Part shown: piece by piece, positions 45,125-51,999 of the stretch
Layout of the letters: each line of letters begins with the position of its first letter
How positions within the stretch are numbered: position 1 is the first letter of the stretch
Assembly: GCF_014873535.1 (NCBI RefSeq)
Contig: NZ_JADBEF010000001.1
Location: 2,356,001-2,420,000, forward strand
Length of the DNA stretch: 64,000 nt
From: Nonomuraea africana
Lineage (GTDB): Bacteria; Actinomycetota; Actinomycetes; Streptosporangiales; Streptosporangiaceae
Reading direction: 5' to 3'
Translations under genes and position numbers: made by a program
Notes under the pieces: generated by a model
Database searches by the model: none
What the model was told of the DNA's origin: nothing
What the model saw: only the letters and a program-made list of their open reading frames with translations

Positions 45125-45580
45125 ATGAAGACGCAACGTCCGTGCTCGATCGCCGACGCCCTCGCGGTCATCGGTGAGAAGCACTCCTTGCTGGTGTTGC
45201 GGGAGGTGTTCTACGGCGTGCGCCGGTTCGACGGTCTCGTGGCCAACATCGGCGCCCCCCGCGACATCCTCGCCGCCCGGCTGCGCCGTCTGGTCGACGT
45301 GGGCGTGCTGCGGAAGGTGCCGTACAACGAGCACCCGCCACGCTTCGAGTACCACCTCACCGACGCGGGGCGGGAGCTGCGCCAGGTGCTGCTGGCCCTG
45401 ATGCGCTGGGGCGACCGGCATCTGGCCGACGTCCCGCCGGTGGTGTTCGAGCACAGCTGCGGGGCGGACCTCGATCCGGTGGTCGTCTGCCGCGCCTGCG
45501 GCGAGGAGCCGACCGAGGACAGCCTGACGGCACGCTTCAGGGACGAGGGCTGGACGGCGGCGGGCGCCACCACGTCGTAG
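45125..45580 (+). CDS. HxlR-family transcriptional regulator
   Basis: A 151-residue winged-helix regulator. The N-terminal Cys in RPCSIADAL, then VIGEKHSLLVLREVFYGVRRFDGL and LAARLRRLVDVGVLRKV are HxlR marks; PRFEYHLTDAGREL is the wing. Unusually the C-terminal end has more Cys (EHSCGADLD, VCRACGEEP), which might bind a metal or sense redox. ATG 45125 is chosen; GTG 45116 is in frame. It probably controls the divergent lipid kinase through the dyad at 45086-45108. Confidence 0.87.
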   Translation: MKTQRPCSIADALAVIGEKHSLLVLREVFYGVRRFDGLVANIGAPRDILAARLRRLVDVGVLRKVPYNEHPPRFEYHLTDAGRELRQVLLALMRWGDRHLADVPPVVFEHSCGADLDPVVVCRACGEEPTEDSLTARFRDEGWTAAGATTS

Positions 45581-45707
45581 CGCGCGGGAGACCGTTCCCC
45601 CGCGTGGGGGAGCCCGCTCCCTTCGGCGGGGGATGATCGGGCGCCCGACGGGCTGCGATCTTCGGAGAAGGACGGGCCGTAGCGCCCCCGGCACCGAAGG
45701 ATCGCAC

Positions 45708-46805
45708 GTGACACCGAACGCCTCATCCCTGACGAGCGCCGCCGAACGCGGGATCCCGCGAGATCCGTGGACGCGGACCTGGCCGTCGTGGGCGCCCTCC
45801 GCCGCCGCGGTGTGGGGCGTCCTCTACGCGACCGTGCAGCTCACCTGGGCGGTGACGGGCACCACCGTGCCGTGGACGCCGAGCCGGCCGTACTCCCCGG
45901 TGGCGCAGCTCCTGCTCGCCCTGCTCGCCGTCGTCGCGGCCGGGGCCTGTCTCGCCGGCGCCAGGCCGCTCTCCCGTCCGGCGCGGACGGCGGTGACGGC
46001 CGTCCTGGTCGCGACCGTCCCGGTCTTCGTGGTGGGCATGATCAGCCTGCCGCTCCACTTCGTGACCCTGGTGTCGGGCTCGGGCGTGGAGAGTGCCACC
46101 GGCCTGGCCCATGTCCTGTTCAACACGGCGGGCGCGGGCCTGCTGACCCTCTCGGCGGTGAGCTCCAGGCGCCGGTTGCGCGGCCGGTGCGTCCGCTGCG
46201 GCCAGCCGCACCGGGGCTTGGGCAGCGGCCCCCTGGTCCATCCCGCCGCCTCCGCCGCGTCGCGGCGGACCCAGGTCGTGGTGTACGCCCTGATGTGCGG
46301 CCTCCTGCCATGGGCAGGGGTCAAGACCATCTGGACGCTGGGCGGCGACGCGCTCGGCCTCACGGCGGAGCGATGGCACCAGATGAACGCCGACGCGCCG
46401 GCCTCGGCGCAGGCGCTCGCCTCGGTCGGGATCGACATCACCGTGCTGGCCGCGCTGCTCGCGGTCTTCCTGATCCTCGGCCTGATGTACCGGTGGGGGA
46501 TGGTCTTCCTGCGCTGGACACTGTTCCTGTCGGGTAGGCGGGTCCCGCGGCTGCTGCCGCTGATCCCCGCCTGGCTGACCGCCGCCAGCCTGTCGGCGTA
46601 CGGGATCGGGCTCACGGTCTACGCCCCGCTCACCGCGATCGGCGTGCTGCCGAGGATCGAGGCGTCGGGCGGGTTCACCAGCGCGGGCCTGACCTGGATG
46701 ATCGAATTCGGCGGCCTGGCGTTCGCCGGGCTGGGCCTCGGCCTCGCCACCGCCGCCCGCTCCTACGCCTCGCGTACCCGCCCCGTCTGCGCCATCGGCG
46801 GCTGA
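45708..46805 (+). CDS. Multi-pass membrane protein, paralogue of 55600-56658
   Basis: A 365-residue protein with about eight hydrophobic segments and no enzymatic motif. A loop (RCVRCGQPHRG) has a Cys pair. The segment MYRWGMVFLRWTLFLSGRRVPRLLPL closely resembles SRWGEVFPRWVPLFHGRPVPVRLPV in the second membrane protein, so both belong to one uncharacterised actinobacterial family. GTG 45708 has AAGGA 6 nt upstream. It follows the HxlR gene by 127 bp. Confidence 0.75.
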   Translation: MTPNASSLTSAAERGIPRDPWTRTWPSWAPSAAAVWGVLYATVQLTWAVTGTTVPWTPSRPYSPVAQLLLALLAVVAAGACLAGARPLSRPARTAVTAVLVATVPVFVVGMISLPLHFVTLVSGSGVESATGLAHVLFNTAGAGLLTLSAVSSRRRLRGRCVRCGQPHRGLGSGPLVHPAASAASRRTQVVVYALMCGLLPWAGVKTIWTLGGDALGLTAERWHQMNADAPASAQALASVGIDITVLAALLAVFLILGLMYRWGMVFLRWTLFLSGRRVPRLLPLIPAWLTAASLSAYGIGLTVYAPLTAIGVLPRIEASGGFTSAGLTWMIEFGGLAFAGLGLGLATAARSYASRTRPVCAIGG

Positions 46806-46831
46806 TCAGGGGCTCCCGTTAGGATCGGACG

Positions 46832-47248
46832 GTGGACGACGACACCGGCACCCCCGCCAGGGACCCGGCGGACGACGCGGTTCCCGCCCAGCTCGTGGCC
46901 GTCGCGGACGCCTGGGCGGCGGCGATCGTCTCCAACGACGCGGCGCGGATCGGCGCCTTCATGGCCGACGAATGGGTGATCGTCTCGGAGTCTGGCCTCT
47001 CGTCGAAGGAGGAGTTCCTCGCGCTCGTGGCGTCGGGGGAGCTGACCCATTCGGCCATGAGCCTGGTGAACCGGGCCAGGGTGCGGGTCTACGGGGACAC
47101 CGCGGTCCTCACGGGACGGATCACGAACACGGCCCACTACCGGGGGCGGCGCTTCGACGCCGACGAGTGGACGACGGATGTGTTCGTGAAGAGGGATGGT
47201 CGCTGGCTGTGCGTGCTGAGCCATATAACGGCGGCGGCCACCGCGTGA
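46832..47248 (+). CDS. NTF2-like (DUF4440-type) protein
   Basis: A 138-residue single-domain protein of the NTF2/SnoaL fold: a helical start (AVADAWAAAIVSNDAARIGAFM), then strands ADEWVIVSESG, VYGDTAVLTGRI and EWTTDVFVKRDGRWLCVLSH. These folds may hold a small substrate or act as polyketide-type cyclases; no catalytic residues can be named. GTG 46832 is preceded by AGGA. It follows the membrane protein by 26 bp and may be in its operon. Confidence 0.82.
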   Translation: MDDDTGTPARDPADDAVPAQLVAVADAWAAAIVSNDAARIGAFMADEWVIVSESGLSSKEEFLALVASGELTHSAMSLVNRARVRVYGDTAVLTGRITNTAHYRGRRFDADEWTTDVFVKRDGRWLCVLSHITAAATA

Positions 47249-47320
47249 CCTCCGGTGCGAACCGGAAGGCCACACGATGGCCGTGTTCTCACCCGCCCTG
47301 GAGTGCGAGCCGCGCGTGAG

Positions 47321-47986
47321 CTAGGCCGACGGCGACAGGAGTCTGAACCCCTCGATCTCTCCGTTAACCTCGTGCTCGCAGTTCTCCGGCCATGCGGGGT
47401 TCGGACCCGTGCCCGGTTCTGGGGCGACCGTGCAGCGGGCCTGCAGGATCTGGCCGGTATCACTGCGTACGGTGACGTGGATGTCGGGACCCTGGACCGC
47501 CACCGAGACCCCCACCACATTGGCAGGGTGGCCCTCCACCGATGACAGATCGTGCTGTCGGGGAGTCCTGCGCGGGTCGTCGACGATGATGAACGTCCTC
47601 CCACCCGATGCGAATCCGACGTACTTCGTGATCTCACGGAAGACCGAGTCGACGCTCGCCGAGGGCCCAGCGGGACCCCTTTCGCCCCTCTCGCCTCTCG
47701 GGCCCTGCGGGCCGCGGGCGCCGGGGGGGCACTTGCAGTCATGGTGGCCGTGGTGGTGGTGATGGCAGCAGCGCCGGTGGTGAAAGAAGCCGCCGCAGTG
47801 GTGGCCGTGGCAGCGCAGCAGCGGCTTCTCTCCAGCGGGAAGAGCCGGCCGGTTGGCCATGGACTGCGACGACGCCTCGCCCATCGCCTGGCCCGCGGGG
47901 ACGAGGAGAGCGGTGGTGAAGAGAGTGGCGAGCGCCAGCTTGCGGACGCGTGCGCCACGCCGGGGCAGGGTGGTCTCTATCGTCAT
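47321..47986 (-). CDS. Secreted His/Cys-rich protein with a collagen-like segment
   Basis: A 221-residue exported protein. After a basic start and hydrophobic helix (LALATLFTTALLVPAG) a signal peptide probably ends near residue 36. Residues 59-86 hold 12 His and 6 Cys in a dense cluster (for example CCHHHHHGHHDCKC). Directly after it come seven Gly-X-Y triplets (89-109: GPQGPRGERGERGPAG and more). The C-terminal 110 residues look folded (ITKYVGFASGGRTFIIVDD, VVGVSVAVQGPDIHV). I infer metal binding at the cell surface and a triple-helix trimer; no known enzyme domain is seen. GGAAAGA precedes ATG 47986. Confidence 0.75.
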   Translation of the reverse strand: MTIETTLPRRGARVRKLALATLFTTALLVPAGQAMGEASSQSMANRPALPAGEKPLLRCHGHHCGGFFHHRRCCHHHHHGHHDCKCPPGARGPQGPRGERGERGPAGPSASVDSVFREITKYVGFASGGRTFIIVDDPRRTPRQHDLSSVEGHPANVVGVSVAVQGPDIHVTVRSDTGQILQARCTVAPEPGTGPNPAWPENCEHEVNGEIEGFRLLSPSA

Positions 47987-48263
47987 TTCTTTCCGTTTTC
48001 TGTCAGATGGATCTGAAGAAGCTGTGAATTACGCGACAGACCGCGATAGCTGCCGATCTACCCCGAGAAAGAACGGGTCAGCACCGCCAGTCGTCCACGG
48101 AAAGACCAAGATTGGCCGTGCCAACGGAAATAGCGACATACCACGGCAAATTATCAAAATTGCTACGATGTAGCCTTTATAGGCAGGCGTTATTTCCAAA
48201 GATTCGCCGACAAGGAGAATTTCATGGGATAATCGCAAAGGATATGGGGGTAACCACTGCGCT
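47987..48263. promoter_or_regulatory. AT-richer divergent promoter region
   Basis: A 277-bp gene-free stretch between the His/Cys protein and the L,D-transpeptidase, much less GC-rich than its surroundings. It holds the dyad GCTAC-GAT-GTAGC (48162-48174), with TTATCAAAATTGCTACGATG nearby as a promoter-like run. Both flanking genes encode exported envelope proteins, which suggests shared control. Confidence 0.45.
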
Positions 48264-48956
48264 GTGTTCAACGATGCTCGATGGGGCGCCGCCCTCGCTC
48301 TCGCCCTGGTCTGCGCCACTCCATTGGTCCTCAGCACGCCGGCCCACGCCGAGACGACCCCGCTCCGCTACAGGTCGCGCGGAGCGGCGGTCACCGATCT
48401 GCAGAAGGCGCTCCGCGAGCGGGGTTTCCTGTGGAGCAAGCCCACCGGCGTGTACGACTCCCGCACCAGGTTCGCGGTGTGGGCGTTCCAGAAGAGCAGG
48501 GGAATGCGCCCGCAGACGCTGGTCGGGCCCGCCACACTGCGGGCGCTGAGCCGCCCGAGCAAGCGCCCCCCGCTGCCCAAGAGCCTGCGCACCGGGGCCG
48601 TGATCGACCTGAGGCGCCAGCTGCTGACCGTCTACCGCGACCACCGGAAGGTCATGACGGTGCACGTCTCCACCGGCGCCCACTCGCGCTACTGCCACAG
48701 TGGCCGCTGCGCCATCGCCATCACGCCCGTGGGCGACTTCCGTATCACCAAGCGCACCCCCGGCTGGACGACGGGGCCGCTCGGGTCGATGTACAACTCG
48801 CTGTACTTCGTCGGCGGCGTGGCCATCCACGGCTCCAGCCAGGTGCCCAGGCGTCCTGCCTCGCACGGGTGCGTCCGCGTCCCGCTGCGCGCCGCGGACC
48901 GGCTGTTCGAACTGCTGGACGTCGGTGACCCCGTCCACGTGCGCCGGTCCACGTGA
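48264..48956 (+). CDS. L,D-transpeptidase with peptidoglycan-binding domain
   Basis: A 230-residue exported enzyme that makes 3-3 cross-links in peptidoglycan. A signal peptide ends near AHA-E (about residue 29). The PG_binding_1 domain (GAAVTDLQKALRERGFL; TGVYDSRTRFAVWAFQKSRG) is followed by the YkuD domain with VIDLRRQLLTVYRDHRKV, IHGSSQ and the catalytic Cys203 in SHGCVRVP. The GTG start lacks a well-spaced ribosome site. It is divergent from the secreted His/Cys protein. Confidence 0.92.
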   Translation: MFNDARWGAALALALVCATPLVLSTPAHAETTPLRYRSRGAAVTDLQKALRERGFLWSKPTGVYDSRTRFAVWAFQKSRGMRPQTLVGPATLRALSRPSKRPPLPKSLRTGAVIDLRRQLLTVYRDHRKVMTVHVSTGAHSRYCHSGRCAIAITPVGDFRITKRTPGWTTGPLGSMYNSLYFVGGVAIHGSSQVPRRPASHGCVRVPLRAADRLFELLDVGDPVHVRRST

Positions 48957-48960
48957 GAGC

Positions 48961-49326
48961 TCAGCCCATGTGAGACCTGACGTGGTCGATGACCGTCACG
49001 AACTCGTTCGTCGGCGAGAAGTCGATGTACTCGCAGTCCTCGATCGCCTCGGGCACGTGACCTGGCGCCCAGTAGAAGGCCTGCCCCGCCTCGTAGATCT
49101 CGTCGCCCTCCTTCGTCCGCATCCTCAGCCGTCCCTTGAACATGTATCCCCAGTGCGGGCACTGGCACAGGTCCTCGGGCAGGCCCTTGACCGCCGGGGT
49201 CATGTCCGTGCCCTTGGGGAAGCGCACGAAGGCGACGGTCATGCCGCCGCCTACCTCCTGCATGCGTAGCTCCACCCCGTCGCCCTCGATCGCGACGGGC
49301 ACGTCCATCCGAGTCGTCGCCGTCAT
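48961..49326 (-). CDS. Cupin-domain protein
   Basis: A 121-residue single cupin barrel: GGMTVAFVRFPKGTDM, CPHWGYMFKGRLRMRTKEGDEIYEAGQAFYWAPGH and EDCEYIDFSPTNEF. Only some usual metal His are present (His in CPHWGYM and in APGH), so it may bind metal or act as a small-molecule sensor. ATG 49326 has GGAGG 4 nt upstream. It converges with the L,D-transpeptidase and ends 4 bp from its stop. No enzymatic role can be assigned. Confidence 0.8.
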   Translation of the reverse strand: MTATTRMDVPVAIEGDGVELRMQEVGGGMTVAFVRFPKGTDMTPAVKGLPEDLCQCPHWGYMFKGRLRMRTKEGDEIYEAGQAFYWAPGHVPEAIEDCEYIDFSPTNEFVTVIDHVRSHMG

Positions 49327-49449
49327 GATTCCTCCACGGCCGGCCCCCTGCGGAGCCTCGGGCTCTCCGCCTCATTCCAGTATGAGCCCGAGGCCGTTGC
49401 CGGCAGCCCGTCCGAACGCAAAGCCTGACGGCCCGGCGGTCACACCCGC

Positions 49450-50523
49450 TCACCCCCCGGTGACACCCAGGGCGGGGTGGACCGGGGCGTCGGGCACCCC
49501 GGCGGGACGGCGGGCGGCGAACTCCTTCCGCAGCACGGGGATCACCTCCTCGCCCAGGATGTCGAGCTGGTGGAGAACGGTCTTCAGCGACAGCCCCGCG
49601 CCGTCCATGAAGAACAGCTGCCGCTGGTAGTCGCCGAAGTGCTCGCGGAAGGTCAGCGTCCTGTCGATGATCTCCTGCGGGCTGCCGACCGTCAGCGGCG
49701 TCTGCTCCGTCATCTCCTCCAGCGAGGGGCCGTGGCCGTACACGGAGGAGTTGTCGAAGTACGGGCGGAATTCGCGCACCGCCTCCTGCGAGTTCCTGTG
49801 CAGGTAGACCTGGCCGCCGAGGCCGACGATGGCCTGTTCGGGAGCGCCGTGCCCGTAGTGGGCGTACCGCTCGCGGTAGATGCCGATCAGCCGCTGGAAG
49901 TGGTTCGTCGGCCAGTAGATGTGGTTGGCGAAGAACCCGTCGCCGTAGTAGGCCGCCTGCTCGGCGATCTCGGGCGAGCGGATGGAGCCGTGCCACACGA
50001 ACGGCGGCACCCCGTCGAGCGGGCGCGGGGTGGAGGTGAAGCCCTGCAGCGGCGTGCGGAAGCGTCCCGTCCAGTCGACCGCCTCCTCGCGCCACAGCCT
50101 GCGCAGCAGCGCGTAGTTCTCGATGGCCAGGGGGATGCCGTCGCGGATGTCCTTGCCGAACCACGGATAGACCGGCCCGGTGTTGCCCCTGCCCATCATG
50201 AGGTCCACCCGGCCGTCGGCCAGGTGCTGCAGCATCGCGTAGTCCTCGGCGATCTTCACGGGGTCGTTCGTGGTGATCAGCGTGGTCGAGGTGGACAGGA
50301 TCAGCCGCTCGGTCCTGGCGGCGATGTAGCCGAGCAGGGTCGTCGGCGACGACGGCACGAACGGCGGGTTGTGGTGCTCGCCGGTGGCGAAGACGTCCAT
50401 CCCCACCTCCTCGGCCTTGACCGCGATGGCGGTCATCGCCTTGATGCGCTCGTACTCTGTCGGCGCGTGGCCGGTGACCGGGTCGGTCGCCACGTCGCCC
50501 ACGCTGAAGACGCCGAACTGCAT
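49450..50523 (-). CDS. LLM-class flavin-dependent oxidoreductase
   Basis: A 357-residue luciferase-like enzyme. It starts MQFGVFSVGDVATDPVTGH, typical of the FMN-using CE1758-like group, then EEVGMDVFATGEHHNPPF, LILSTSTTLITTNDPVKIAEDYA, LMMGRGNTGPVYPWFG and GSPQEIIDRTL. It should use reduced FMN and O2 on an unknown organic substrate. ATG 50523 sits well after AAGGG; ATG 50532 touches it. The MFS exporter and OYE remnant lie just upstream on the same strand and may share its operon. Confidence 0.87.
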   Translation of the reverse strand: MQFGVFSVGDVATDPVTGHAPTEYERIKAMTAIAVKAEEVGMDVFATGEHHNPPFVPSSPTTLLGYIAARTERLILSTSTTLITTNDPVKIAEDYAMLQHLADGRVDLMMGRGNTGPVYPWFGKDIRDGIPLAIENYALLRRLWREEAVDWTGRFRTPLQGFTSTPRPLDGVPPFVWHGSIRSPEIAEQAAYYGDGFFANHIYWPTNHFQRLIGIYRERYAHYGHGAPEQAIVGLGGQVYLHRNSQEAVREFRPYFDNSSVYGHGPSLEEMTEQTPLTVGSPQEIIDRTLTFREHFGDYQRQLFFMDGAGLSLKTVLHQLDILGEEVIPVLRKEFAARRPAGVPDAPVHPALGVTGG

Positions 50524-50540
50524 GGTGGTCATCCCTTCTG

Positions 50541-51722
50541 TCAGGCGGAAACCAGGAGCGCCACGATGGCGGGGCCGAACGCGGTCCCCAGCAGGTAGCA
50601 CAGGTTGAACAGGCCGATCGCGGCCGCCCTGTGCTCCTCGGGAGCGGCCGAGGTGGCGCGGACCGCCAGCACGCCCTGACCTGAGGCGGCCGCGATCGAG
50701 GCGGCGGCCTGGGCGGCCAGCAGGGCGGGCACCCATCCGGTGAAGGCCGCGGTCAGCGCGGCCGCGACGCCCGCGACGACCAGCGCCGTGGTGACGAGCC
50801 GTGGCCGTATCCGGGCGGAGGCGGCCACCACGAACCACGACAGACCGCCGCCGAACAGCAGCGGCCACACCATGGCCACGCCGATCTGCGCGGACGTCCA
50901 GGTCGTCAGCTCCGTCAGCCGGGCGGGCAGCGCGTAGATCAGCGCGAAGTTGCCCACGGCCAGCGCGAAGGCCGGCCCGGCCGAGCCCAGGAACCGCGGC
51001 GACCGGACGAGAACGGCAGGCACGAAACCGTCAGGCGCGCGCCGCAGGTGCAGCGCGAACGCCGCCGCCACGACGATCGCGGCGAGCCCCGCCACCACCG
51101 GCTGGTGCGGAACGAACACCAGCGCGGTGACCAGCGCGGTCAGCACGACGGCGCCGGTCGCGTCGAACCGGCCCCGCGACGGCTCCTCGCGCGCCTGACC
51201 GAGGACGGCGGGCACCGCCAGCACGGCCACGACCGGCAGCGCGAGCACCACCCGCCACGACAGCAGGTCGCTGAGCAGCGACCCCACCAGCGGTGACACC
51301 GAGCCGACCACGGCGAGCGAGGCCGTGGCGACGCCCATCCTGCGAGGGGAGTCGGCCAGGTGCATGGCGAGACCGGTCAGGCCCGCGGCCCCGAGCGCCT
51401 GTGCGGCGCTCCCGAACAGGAGGACGGGGAGGGACGGCGCGACGAGGGCGAGGGCCGATCCGGCAAGGACGAGCAGGCCGCACAGCACTGCCGTGGCGCG
51501 CACGCCGCGGTGGCCGACCAGCCCCGACATCAGCGGCGTCCCCACCGCGATGCCCCAGCCGAACACCGTCACCAGCCAGGTCGCCGTCGCCGGCGTGCTG
51601 CCGAGGCCGCCGGCGACGTCGCCGAGGATGAGCGCGGGGCCGGCGATGCCGAACGACATGGGTCCGGCCAGCACGGCCAGGGAGACGGCGGAGATCTTCG
51701 CGTGCCGTACCTGGAGGCTCAT
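50541..51722 (-). CDS. MFS exporter
   Basis: A 393-residue, 12-helix transporter. After LAVLAGPMSFGIAGPALILGDVAGGLG there is WLVTVFGWGIAVGTPLMSGLVGHRGVR (motif A-like loop) and LFGSAAQALGAAGLTGLAMHLAD. It is like drug/metabolite exporters of the DHA group. Its ATG overlaps the stop of the OYE remnant in an ATGA junction, so translation may still be coupled to that broken gene. It is divergent from a LAL LuxR regulator. Confidence 0.85.
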   Translation of the reverse strand: MSLQVRHAKISAVSLAVLAGPMSFGIAGPALILGDVAGGLGSTPATATWLVTVFGWGIAVGTPLMSGLVGHRGVRATAVLCGLLVLAGSALALVAPSLPVLLFGSAAQALGAAGLTGLAMHLADSPRRMGVATASLAVVGSVSPLVGSLLSDLLSWRVVLALPVVAVLAVPAVLGQAREEPSRGRFDATGAVVLTALVTALVFVPHQPVVAGLAAIVVAAAFALHLRRAPDGFVPAVLVRSPRFLGSAGPAFALAVGNFALIYALPARLTELTTWTSAQIGVAMVWPLLFGGGLSWFVVAASARIRPRLVTTALVVAGVAAALTAAFTGWVPALLAAQAAASIAAASGQGVLAVRATSAAPEEHRAAAIGLFNLCYLLGTAFGPAIVALLVSA

Positions 51723-51925
51723 CGGAGCTCCATCGCGGGGCAGTCGGTGTAGCCGCGGTGGTCGCCGCCGTAGAAGGAGGCGGGGTCGGCCCGCTGCGCG
51801 TAGTACTCGGCCGTCAGGTCGGTCACCAGCCCGCCGTGAGCGCGGCTGCGCGTCATCGGCGCCATCGCCATGCGGTTGGGAAGATCCAGCTTGCCAACGC
51901 TGACCTGCTCGAACGGTTCGTTCAT
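51719..51925 (-). pseudogene. Internally deleted Old-Yellow-Enzyme (NADH:flavin oxidoreductase) gene
   Basis: The 68-codon frame starts exactly like a full OYE (FEQVSVGKLDLPNRMAMAPM, TRSRAHGG, LVTDLTAEYYAQRA) and then jumps, at about residue 46-48, to the C-terminal end seen in these enzymes (DPASFYGGDHRGYTDCPAM). About 290 residues, including the FMN-binding barrel and catalytic Tyr/His, are missing, with the frame kept. It cannot be an active reductase. The stop overlaps the MFS ATG, as an intact operon gene would. It lies next to a LAL regulator, the usual partner of OYE genes. Confidence 0.75.
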
Positions 51926-51999
51926 GCCGACGAACGTACGAGCGGGGAATGTTCCGGCGCATCAGTAGGATCTACTGGTTCCAGGTACTTGGAGGTTGC

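Noticed and set aside
48162-48174. GCTAC-GAT-GTAGC dyad treated as a defined operator
   Set aside because: Arms are only five bases; listed as part of the promoter region but not as a proven site.
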